A stretch of DNA of 15,837 nucleotides from JAJRZX01 sp964407495 (GTDB taxonomy: Bacteria; Desulfobacterota; GWC2-55-46; JADFVP01). A model generated the notes under the pieces. That model made no database searches and had not been told where the DNA came from. It saw only the letters and a list, made by a program, of their open reading frames with translations. A program made the position numbers and the translations under genes. Each line of letters starts with the position of its first letter. Position 1 is the stretch's first letter. The stretch spans positions 1 to 15,837 of the forward strand of contig CAYOVP010000043.1 of the NCBI GenBank assembly GCA_964407495.1, given 5' to 3'. This document shows, piece by piece, positions 7,405-14,300 of this stretch.

Positions 7405-9512
7405 GAAGATTTTTCAGGGACATAAACATCTCCCGCAAACTCGGTGTCGTCTTTCTCCTCATGCTCTTCATGATGGGGGTTGGAGGCGCCGTGGGCCTCT
7501 ACAATGCCACGCAGATATTCAAGGTGACTGAACGCCTCTATCTCGACTCCTTCAAGCGTGTGGGGCTCCTTGCCGTGGTGGAGAGCGAACTCCTTGCCGC
7601 GCGTCAGGAGATATTCCTCTATGCCATAGTAAGAGACCCCTCCACCAGGGACTTCCTCCGCATACGTGTAGATGAGCGTAGAAAGAAGATAGACTCCACG
7701 CTCAACGCCTACAGGGCCATGGGCCTCAAGGAGGAGAACAAGGTCCTTCATGACAAACTCAGGGCAGAACTCCAGGACTTCTGGCATATACACTCCCGTG
7801 TCATGTCCCTTCCCAATGATATCGACCGCGACAAGGCCGTCTCCATAACGCAGATGGAGGGCTACAAGGCCTTTATAGCGGCCATGAATACGCTCAAGGC
7901 CCTGGAGGACAACTCCAATCACGGTGCCCTCGCGGCCTATGAACGGAGCAGTTTCTTCTCGCGCATAATCATCTTCCTTACCATGGGCATCACACTCTCG
8001 GCCATTGTCCTGGCCATAGGGTTATGGCTGGTGCTCCGCCGGTCCATTGTGAGCCCCATACTGGCCATGGAAAAACACGCCCGCGCCATTGCCTCCGGGG
8101 ACCTCTCCGGAAGGGTCCCTGTTTTCAGCGGAGACGAGATAGGGTCTCTTGCCGTCGAGCTCAACCGCATGGCAGGGAGCCTGCAGGAATATTACAATAC
8201 GCTGGAGACAAGGGTCAGGGAGAGAACGGCTGAACTCAGGGCAACAAACGAGGAACTGCACGCAAAGCAGAAGGAACTGGAACTCGCCAACATGGAACTC
8301 AGCGAGGCAAACAGGATAAAGAGCCAGTTTCTCGCCAATGTGAGCCACGAACTACGCACCCCTCTCAACTCGATACTCGGATTCTCCGAACTCCTCGGCG
8401 AGAAGGCCTTCGGCGAACTCAACGAGAAACAGGCCCAGTACGTGGAGTACATACACTCCAGCGGAGAGCACCTTCTGCGCCTGATAAACAATATTATCGA
8501 TCTCTCGAAGATAGACGCAGACAAGATGGAGATCCTGCCCGAGGTCTTCCCCATTACCGAGGCCCTTGGTGAGGTCCTTGGCATAGTTCGTCCCCTTGCA
8601 CACGAGAAGAACGTCACGATAGAGACAATGACTGTGGCCGCCTCGCCCAAGATACGCGCAGACAAGGCCAAGTTCAAGAAGATAATGCTCAATATCCTCT
8701 CAAATGCCATAAAGTTCAACAAGCCCGGCGGCATGGTGGAGATATCCTGGTCCATGAGCGAGGAGACCAGGGGCCGCGGGTTCATGCGCTTCGTGACCTT
8801 CAGCATAAGGGACACGGGAATAGGCATAAAGGATAGTGACAAGAAGAGGCTCTTCAGGTCCTTCGAACAGGTCGATTCCTCCTTCAACCGCGAGTACGAG
8901 GGAAGCGGCCTTGGTCTTGTTCTTACCAAGCGCCTCACCGAACTTCACGGCGGAAGCATCTGGTTCGAGTCCGAAGAAGGCAAGGGGAGCACTTTTTACA
9001 TCCGCCTCCCCCTTGGTACAGAGGAGATAGAACTGCCTGACTATATGGAGTACCTGGGAGAGGAAGGCAAATCCGAGGGAAAGCCCCTCGTCCTACTTGC
9101 CGCCGAGAGTTCGGACATCAACCATCTCATAGAGATATATCTCGGCGAGGCGAACTACGAGACCCTTGCAGTAATGGACGGCCTGGAACTCCTCAACATG
9201 GCCGCCGACAGGCAGCCCTTTGCCATTATCATGGGTATAAGTCTTCCGGGCAAGGACGGCTGGGAGGTGCTCAAGGAACTCAAGGCATCGAGGGCCACGG
9301 CCCATATCCCCGTCATAGTCGTCTCGTCATCTGAAGACAGTGAACTCAGTCTTGCCCTGGGGGCCGCGGTCCATATAGGGAGGTCTCTGGACCGGGCAGT
9401 CCTCATCGGGGCCCTCGAAGGACTCTACGCCGAGACGGGGCGTAGAGGAGGAGCCAATGAACCCCAGGAGGGATCGGACGTAAAGAGAGACGACGCGGCC
9501 CCTGGCGGGTGA
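7401..9512 (+). CDS. membrane histidine kinase with degenerate C-terminal receiver
   Basis: 703 aa hybrid-type sensor kinase. TM1 about residues 14-34; a helical periplasmic domain (about 35-185, resembling four-helix-bundle sensors); TM2 about 188-212; HAMP 213-265 (RRSIVSPILAMEKHARAIAS, GDEIGSLAVELNRMAGSL); coiled coil 266-308; HisKA with phosphorylated His316 (NVSHELRTPLNSILGFSELL); HATPase_c with N box (NILSNAIKFN), G1 (DTGIGI), F box (LFRSFEQVD) and G2 (GSGLGL), all intact. Residues about 562-680 have the receiver fold but the phosphorylatable Asp is Gly612 (IIMGISLPGKDGWEVL, codon 9234-9236), the acidic pair is lost (LLAAESSD) and the Lys is gone (HIGRSLD). Phosphate should therefore pass from His316 to separate receivers: the neighbouring HTH-receiver and single-domain receiver are candidates. 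Starts inside the upstream sensor gene (4-nt overlap). Confidence 0.93.
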   Translation: MRRFFRDINISRKLGVVFLLMLFMMGVGGAVGLYNATQIFKVTERLYLDSFKRVGLLAVVESELLAARQEIFLYAIVRDPSTRDFLRIRVDERRKKIDSTLNAYRAMGLKEENKVLHDKLRAELQDFWHIHSRVMSLPNDIDRDKAVSITQMEGYKAFIAAMNTLKALEDNSNHGALAAYERSSFFSRIIIFLTMGITLSAIVLAIGLWLVLRRSIVSPILAMEKHARAIASGDLSGRVPVFSGDEIGSLAVELNRMAGSLQEYYNTLETRVRERTAELRATNEELHAKQKELELANMELSEANRIKSQFLANVSHELRTPLNSILGFSELLGEKAFGELNEKQAQYVEYIHSSGEHLLRLINNIIDLSKIDADKMEILPEVFPITEALGEVLGIVRPLAHEKNVTIETMTVAASPKIRADKAKFKKIMLNILSNAIKFNKPGGMVEISWSMSEETRGRGFMRFVTFSIRDTGIGIKDSDKKRLFRSFEQVDSSFNREYEGSGLGLVLTKRLTELHGGSIWFESEEGKGSTFYIRLPLGTEEIELPDYMEYLGEEGKSEGKPLVLLAAESSDINHLIEIYLGEANYETLAVMDGLELLNMAADRQPFAIIMGISLPGKDGWEVLKELKASRATAHIPVIVVSSSEDSELSLALGAAVHIGRSLDRAVLIGALEGLYAETGRRGGANEPQEGSDVKRDDAAPGG

Positions 9513-9586
9513 GAGCCGGCGGTCCGAGTTATGGGTGGATGGAGCGTGGTAACGGCGGGTATGGACTACGTCTGAGAGGAGGTGGG

Positions 9587-10003
9587 ATGGTGGCAGATGG
9601 TGAGAAAAAGGTCCTCGTAGTAGAGGACAACCCTATGAATATGCTCCTTGTGAAGGAGATACTCTCGCTCAACGGCTTCGCGACCATAGAGGCCTCTACC
9701 GGCGCCGAGGCCATAAGGCTCGTTGCCATGCAAAAGCCTGACGTAGTGCTCATGGACCTGCATCTACCAGGCATGGACGGCATGGCGACCACGAGGATGC
9801 TCAAGGCCGATGAGAGGTTCAGAGACATACCGATCCTGGCCCTTACTGCCGCGGCCTCCAACATGGACACGAGGGAGATACTCTCCATGGGCTTTGACGG
9901 CTGTGTCACCAAACCGATTGTGGTGGAGCGCCTCCTTGAAGAGATCAGGCGGTGTACAGGAGGGGGAGGCCCCGGCGACAGTGAGACCGGCCCCGGGGGT
10001 TAA
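9587..10003 (+). CDS. single-domain response regulator (DivK-like receiver)
   Basis: 138 aa from the ATG at 9587, chosen because GAGAGGAGG lies just upstream and because the receiver begins right there (KKVLVVEDN). A GTG at 9509 would overlap the kinase stop (GTGA) and add 26 Gly/Arg-rich residues; it remains possible. The receiver is complete: E13/D14, phosphorylated D57 (VVLMDLHLPGMDG), Thr88 (LALTAAA), Lys109 (CVTKPIVV). There is no output domain beyond a short Gly-rich tail, so it would act by protein contact or as a relay step. It closes the signalling cassette and is a natural phosphate acceptor for the kinase next door, whose own receiver is dead. Its stop codon TAA (10001-10003) overlaps the stop codon of the convergent transglutaminase gene. 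Confidence 0.9.
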   Translation: MVADGEKKVLVVEDNPMNMLLVKEILSLNGFATIEASTGAEAIRLVAMQKPDVVLMDLHLPGMDGMATTRMLKADERFRDIPILALTAAASNMDTREILSMGFDGCVTKPIVVERLLEEIRRCTGGGGPGDSETGPGG

Positions 10004-12021
10004 TCCACCTTCTTGGTCTTCCTGAGTGTCCTTATTATCTGTCTTATCCTGTTCCTGTCCTCTGGGGCGCACCTGCCGCTCCCAAACCTTACCCTCTGGT
10101 ATATCTCCGTAACCTCGCGCACCCCAGGGTCGCAGACCCGGCGTGCAAACTCCATGGCAGTCTCTTGGGGTCTCTTTTCGAGCCCTTTCTTTCTGAGTAC
10201 CCTCAACATCTCGATGTAGAACTCAGGAGCCCTGGTCATGGCGAGCCTCTCCCTTCTCTGCCTGCTCCGCACCACGTACAGTGCCATGAGGAGGACAATT
10301 AGCATGAGGAGGAGGACCTGCCTGGAGAGGTCTGCCGTAAGGACCAACCCCCTTACGAGGACCTTGAGCCCCTCTACCACGTTGCTCCCGGCATCACGGA
10401 AACTGAAGGCAAGACGCTTCTGGTCCGAGTTGGTGAAGTTGACTACATATCTGTTCCACTTGAGATGCAGGTAATCGAGATAATTGGCAAGCCCTGTGCC
10501 CTGGACAAGGGGAGTGAATCCCTCGGCTGGAGTGGGGTCTGTGCGAACCCACCCTGCAGTGGGGCCTGCGTAGACCTCGGCCCAACTGTGGGCGTCGCTC
10601 TGGCGGACTATGAAGTACCCTCCGGCGCTGTTCCATTCACCCTCGAGAAAGCCCGTCACCATACGGGCCGGTATGCCGATGGAGCGAGCCAGGAGGACGA
10701 AGGCCGTGGCAAAGTGTTCGCAGAAACCCTGTCTTGAGTGGAAGAGGAAGTCCTCTACAGGAGAGAAGTCCTTGTTCCTCCTTGGGTCGAGTGTATAGGT
10801 ATAGTTGGCCTTGAGGTAGTTCTTCAGGAGGGCCGCCCGTTCCACATTGCCCCTTGCCCCTCTCGTAATCTCCTCGGCAAGGGCCCTTATCCTGCGCCTA
10901 AGACCCTGGTCCATCCTGCTGAGGTCGATATACTCCTCGAGGCTCCTCTCCTCTGCCGGCCTTATGGCCGCTGGAGATGACCATACGCTGTACTCGATTC
11001 GCCTCAGGGGCGGCGAGGGAAGGTAGACCGTTCCCGTGGCGTCCTGCCAGAGGTTGGAGAAGTTCCCCTTCAGGCGTATGGGGCGCGGGAGGGTGAAGAG
11101 GACATTGGCGTTCAGGGGCTCGAGGAGTACCCTCTGCTCCATGACCATGCCCCTGGGCGTGGCCGGCAGTATGAACTCGCCAGAGTCTTTGCGCAGGAGC
11201 CTTTCCTTTGTTCTGCCCTTGAGCCAGGCCTTGCCGTCGTAGAGCGAGAGCGTGGTGCCGCGAAAATAAAGCGGCCCATGGGGCCTCTTTCTGAGCCCCG
11301 GGAAGTCCACGCGCATGATGACTGTTGGGTCTTTCTTGACCGGCCCGATGGCCCCGATGTCTACCTTCTCGGAAAAACCCACCACCTTTACTGCGCTCAG
11401 GTCTTTTTTCTGCAGGAATCCTGCCTCCATACGGGGCAGCAGCATGAAGAGGAGAAAGGTCATGCTTATGGTTACGCTCGATAGCGTGACCGCATAAGTG
11501 GTGAAGGATGCGTCAAAGAGGCCGCGCGGGGGTTCGAGGCCGCGGTTCTGTCCCAGTTCGAACTCACGCTGAATGTTCAGCGTAATCATGGCGAAGATAC
11601 TGCCGATGATGAAGAGGAGGAGGACAGGGAGAAAGAGTAGGCTCACCGTGGAGGCCGCGGCGGCGAGTATCTGGAAGAAGACAGTGCAGTAGACTATGAC
11701 ATAGTCACGGTTTGTCTTGAGGTCGAAGAGTTTGGCAACGAGGAGGAGGGTCAGGAACCTGGCGGCGCTTGAAGTGAGGTCCTTGCCGCCAAAGAAGAAA
11801 TCCGTAACAAATACGAGGAAGATGATGACAGCGGCCATGTTCCAGAGGCTGTGAGGTATCCTTGGGCCGCGCTCCCGTGCCATGAGGTAGAGGTTCAGGG
11901 CAATGCCTGTACCCATGGCAAGGATGAAGAGCGGGCTTATGCCGTCCACGAGGGTGACGGCATAGAGCCCGAGAAAGGCCATGAAGTGTGTGATTATGAG
12001 GGTGTACTGTGAGAGTCTCAT
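10000..12021 (-). CDS. TgpA-like transglutaminase-domain membrane protein (DUF3488-transglutaminase-DUF4129)
   Basis: 673 aa inner-membrane protein. The N-terminal 200 residues carry about seven membrane segments (about 8-25, 30-48, 60-76, 85-100, 108-125, 127-150, 178-196), as in DUF3488. Residues about 200-370 are periplasmic. Residues about 375-500 are a transglutaminase/protease-like core with the Cys-His-Asp triad intact: C434 (RQGFCEHFATAFVLLAR), H478 (DAHSWAEVY), D495 (RTDPTPAEG). A last membrane segment (about 565-586) leads to a cytoplasmic DUF4129-like tail. Pseudomonas TgpA is essential and has this architecture, but the in vivo substrate of the family is not settled. It is the last gene of the MoxR-DUF58-TgpA operon: its ATG overlaps the DUF58 stop (ATGA, 12018-12021). 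Confidence 0.93.
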   Translation of the reverse strand: MRLSQYTLIITHFMAFLGLYAVTLVDGISPLFILAMGTGIALNLYLMARERGPRIPHSLWNMAAVIIFLVFVTDFFFGGKDLTSSAARFLTLLLVAKLFDLKTNRDYVIVYCTVFFQILAAAASTVSLLFLPVLLLFIIGSIFAMITLNIQREFELGQNRGLEPPRGLFDASFTTYAVTLSSVTISMTFLLFMLLPRMEAGFLQKKDLSAVKVVGFSEKVDIGAIGPVKKDPTVIMRVDFPGLRKRPHGPLYFRGTTLSLYDGKAWLKGRTKERLLRKDSGEFILPATPRGMVMEQRVLLEPLNANVLFTLPRPIRLKGNFSNLWQDATGTVYLPSPPLRRIEYSVWSSPAAIRPAEERSLEEYIDLSRMDQGLRRRIRALAEEITRGARGNVERAALLKNYLKANYTYTLDPRRNKDFSPVEDFLFHSRQGFCEHFATAFVLLARSIGIPARMVTGFLEGEWNSAGGYFIVRQSDAHSWAEVYAGPTAGWVRTDPTPAEGFTPLVQGTGLANYLDYLHLKWNRYVVNFTNSDQKRLAFSFRDAGSNVVEGLKVLVRGLVLTADLSRQVLLLMLIVLLMALYVVRSRQRRERLAMTRAPEFYIEMLRVLRKKGLEKRPQETAMEFARRVCDPGVREVTEIYQRVRFGSGRCAPEDRNRIRQIIRTLRKTKKVD

Positions 12022-13055
12022 GCTTCTTGCACCTTAATTGACGGGGCGCCCCTTCCAGCCGGCCTTATGTAGGCGAGGAACTCGAGGATATTGTACAGGT
12101 GAGCCTCGCCCCGGCCCGGGACAATGGTGCCCGAGAGGGTCTCCAGGCCAACGGCCCAGCCGCGCTCGATGAAGTGGTCGGACATACCGGCGACCTCGTC
12201 CACAGCGTCCTCAAAGGCCTCGGAGACGTCTTCGTCCGAGAGGTTCTGAAAGCAGATGACTACGCTCCTCTCTGTCTCGTGCTCGAACTCCTTTACCATG
12301 AGGCGGGTGGTACGGGCCGCGGACTTCCAGTGTATGTGCCTTGCGTCGTCATTCTGCGTGTACTGGCGTATGTTGTACAGGCCTGTGCCAGAGCCCCGTG
12401 ATGCAACGGAAGCCCCACCGCTGGCCCTGAGGCCCTCGGTGATACGGAGATTGCTGACGGGTTTTATGGCAGGGTATACGAGGACCTTCTCGGGCGAGGC
12501 GATTATGCGCGACTTCAGGAAGAGGCCGAAGGGAAAGGTGGTGGTAATCTTGAAACCAGGCATCTCCATGAGGCCGCGCCTCGTGAAGGCGTTGGCCAGG
12601 GGTACTGTGGTGCGCTCTCCTGCAGATACCTTTACTACGTATGTATGCGTGTCGGGAAGCCCCTGGCAGGGTAGTTCGTAGACCCTGAAACAGATGGAGG
12701 GGATGAGCCTCTTCCTGTTCTCGATTATAATGGTGTTGGTGAAGGTCGTGTTCCTGAAGAGACGGCGCGGGAGTCTGCGGCCTATGCGGATCCCTCTCAT
12801 TGTGAGTTCGCTCATGATGCCAGAGAGGATGATGATGGAGAGGAGGGTGGCGAGGACGAGGTACAGGAGGTTGTTGCCCGTGTTTATGGCAATGGCGCCG
12901 GTGACGAGGACAGCGGCTATGTACCAGAAACCCTCGCGCGTAACGCGCACGGAACGCGGCCCGGAAAGAAACTTTTTCAGCCAGGCTGGCAGAAAGGACC
13001 TCTTCTGCGGGCGCCCAGGCGCCCTGGCCCCGGACTTGGCTTCAAGGATGCTCAT
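12018..13055 (-). CDS. DUF58 domain membrane protein
   Basis: 345 aa from the ATG ending at 13055, 10 nt after the MoxR stop. An earlier in-frame start at 13136 would overlap MoxR by about 70 nt and add 27 unconserved residues. Two adjacent hydrophobic segments (about 43-59 and 62-80) anchor it in the inner membrane. The rest is a soluble domain with the DUF58 signature at about residues 225-260 (GLYNIRQYTQNDDARHIHWK, then SAARTTRLMVKEFEHE). DUF58 proteins usually sit next to MoxR ATPases and are thought to work with them, possibly through a von Willebrand A-like fold. The biochemical role is not established. It overlaps the TgpA-like gene by 4 nt, implying translational coupling. Confidence 0.93.
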   Translation of the reverse strand: MSILEAKSGARAPGRPQKRSFLPAWLKKFLSGPRSVRVTREGFWYIAAVLVTGAIAINTGNNLLYLVLATLLSIIILSGIMSELTMRGIRIGRRLPRRLFRNTTFTNTIIIENRKRLIPSICFRVYELPCQGLPDTHTYVVKVSAGERTTVPLANAFTRRGLMEMPGFKITTTFPFGLFLKSRIIASPEKVLVYPAIKPVSNLRITEGLRASGGASVASRGSGTGLYNIRQYTQNDDARHIHWKSAARTTRLMVKEFEHETERSVVICFQNLSDEDVSEAFEDAVDEVAGMSDHFIERGWAVGLETLSGTIVPGRGEAHLYNILEFLAYIRPAGRGAPSIKVQEA

Positions 13056-13065
13056 GTATTTTCTC

Positions 13066-14010
13066 TTATACAGGTACTGTGGCTCGTTCAAGGATATCCA
13101 GGATAATGGCCGCGTTCTCCGCGAGTCCATCACCATGGGCGCCGAGGTTTGTTACAATGCGGTGGGCGAAAACATTGGCGGCAAGGGTCTTGACGTCGTC
13201 TGGCGTGGCGTACTCGCGCCCAGAGACCACGGCATGGGCCTGGACAGAGCGGTACATGGTCTTTGCGCCTCTGGGGCTTACGCCGAGGCGGATGTCCTTG
13301 TGCTCCCTCGTTGCTCGGACAATGGCGAGTATGTAGTTTACAAGGTCTTCGTCTACACGCACCATGGAGGTGGTTCTCTGCATATCTATTACCTCCTCTG
13401 CCTCGAGAACAGGGCTTATGTCCTCCATGGCCCCTCTGGAGCCCGATGTTGTTATGATCTTCCGCTCGAATTCCTCGTCAGGGTAGCCAATGCGAAGCGA
13501 GAGGGTGAACCTGTCGAGTTGTGATTCAGGCAGAGGAAAGGTGCCTGAGAAGTCCACCGGGTTCTGCGTGGCAAGGAGCATGAAGGGCTCTGGCAGGTAG
13601 TGCGTCGTGCCGTCCACAGAGACCTGACGCTCGCTCATGGCCTCGAGTAGCGCGCTCTGGGTCTTGGGCGTGGCCCTGTTTATCTCGTCGGCAAGGACGA
13701 AGTTGGCGAAGATGGGGCCTTTTCTGAACTCGAAGCGTTGCTCGGCCTGGTTGTAGATGGTGACGCCCACGACGTCAGAGGGCAGAAGGTCGCTGGTGAA
13801 CTGTATACGCTGGAAGGCGCAGTTTATGCTTCGGGCAAGGCCGTGTGCCAGTGTGGTCTTCCCAACGCCTGGTACGTCCTCGATGAGGAGGTCGCCCCTT
13901 GAGAGGAGCGCTGTGAGGGCCATATCTATGATATCGCCCTTTCCGAAGAGGACTTTTTCGAGATTGTCTCTCAGGGACTGAACCTGTTCGTAGACTCTAA
14001 AAAAGTCCAT
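13066..14010 (-). CDS. MoxR-family AAA+ ATPase
   Basis: 314 aa cytoplasmic ATPase, normal length for MoxR proteins. Walker A EDVPGVGKTTLAHGLA (K51), then RIQFTSDLLPSDVVG, RKGPIFANFVLADEINRATP with Walker B D108/E109, and the downstream QNPVDFSGTFPLPESQLDRF sensor region. The C-terminal half holds the MoxR lid with VSPRGAKTMYRSVQAHAV and TPDDVKTLAANVFAHRI. MoxR ATPases act as chaperone-like factors that activate or assemble partner complexes, often with DUF58 and VWA proteins. It is the first gene of the operon with DUF58 and TgpA-like genes. No Shine-Dalgarno sequence precedes the ATG; a strong promoter ends 8 nt upstream, so the operon mRNA may begin nearly at the start codon. Confidence 0.95.
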   Translation of the reverse strand: MDFFRVYEQVQSLRDNLEKVLFGKGDIIDMALTALLSRGDLLIEDVPGVGKTTLAHGLARSINCAFQRIQFTSDLLPSDVVGVTIYNQAEQRFEFRKGPIFANFVLADEINRATPKTQSALLEAMSERQVSVDGTTHYLPEPFMLLATQNPVDFSGTFPLPESQLDRFTLSLRIGYPDEEFERKIITTSGSRGAMEDISPVLEAEEVIDMQRTTSMVRVDEDLVNYILAIVRATREHKDIRLGVSPRGAKTMYRSVQAHAVVSGREYATPDDVKTLAANVFAHRIVTNLGAHGDGLAENAAIILDILERATVPV

Positions 14011-14018
14011 AATATTGA

Positions 14019-14048
14019 ATTATAGCAGTTTACTGCCCAAGAGGTCAA
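14019..14048 (-). promoter_or_regulatory. strong sigma-70 promoter of the MoxR-DUF58-TgpA operon, predicted near-leaderless
   Basis: On the minus strand: TTGACC (14048-14043), 18 nt spacer, TATAAT (14024-14019) with an extended TGC just before it. The -10 box is perfect and only 8 nt (TCAATATT) separate it from the ATG at 14010, so the expected transcript has a leader of about 0-3 nt. There is no ribosome binding site in that space. Confidence 0.75.
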
Positions 14049-14126
14049 TATTTTATGGCAGATGCCCCGCCTCTTTCGAGGTCCCTTCATTGCGCGGTGA
14101 GGGCAGGGCAGGGACGGGGCAGGTTC

Positions 14127-14142
14127 TGGCAGGGTTATTGCA
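14127..14142 (+). promoter_or_regulatory. sigma-54 (RpoN) promoter candidate
   Basis: TGGCAG at 14127-14132, five bases, TTGCA at 14138-14142. The invariant GG (14128-14129) and GC (14140-14141) are separated by exactly 10 nt, and a C precedes TGGCA, so it differs from the extended consensus at one position. Transcription would start near 14152 and run into the sigma-54 activator gene with a leader of about 150 nt. Confidence 0.55.
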
Positions 14143-14300
14143 TCTTCTTGAGGTTGCAAGTGGCCTGAGTCCCATGTGCTTTGGTTCTGTTGCTAATAAG
14201 GGGAGGGGCCGGGGGGCAAGGGCACGAACTCCTGAGACAGGGAAAGGGCGGCGAATAAGGGGCAAAATGTTATTAGAGACAGAGGAGGACCGGTCTTAGA

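Larger units (their letters stand above)
14011..14300. other. divergent intergenic region between the MoxR operon and the sigma-54 activator
   Basis: 290 nt with no convincing gene. It holds the MoxR promoter on the minus strand (14019-14048), a sigma-54-type promoter on the plus strand (14127-14142), and two copies of AATAAGGGG (14195-14203 and 14254-14262) between that promoter and the activator gene. A GGGCAGGGCAGGGACGGGGC tract lies at about 14101-14120. An open frame through part of it has Arg/Gly-rich low-complexity content and no family resemblance, so I do not call it a gene. Confidence 0.6.

Noticed and set aside
14015..14299. 94-codon plus-strand open frame just before the activator gene.
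   Set aside because: Composition is Arg/Gly-rich low complexity, there is no ribosome binding site, and it covers two promoters.
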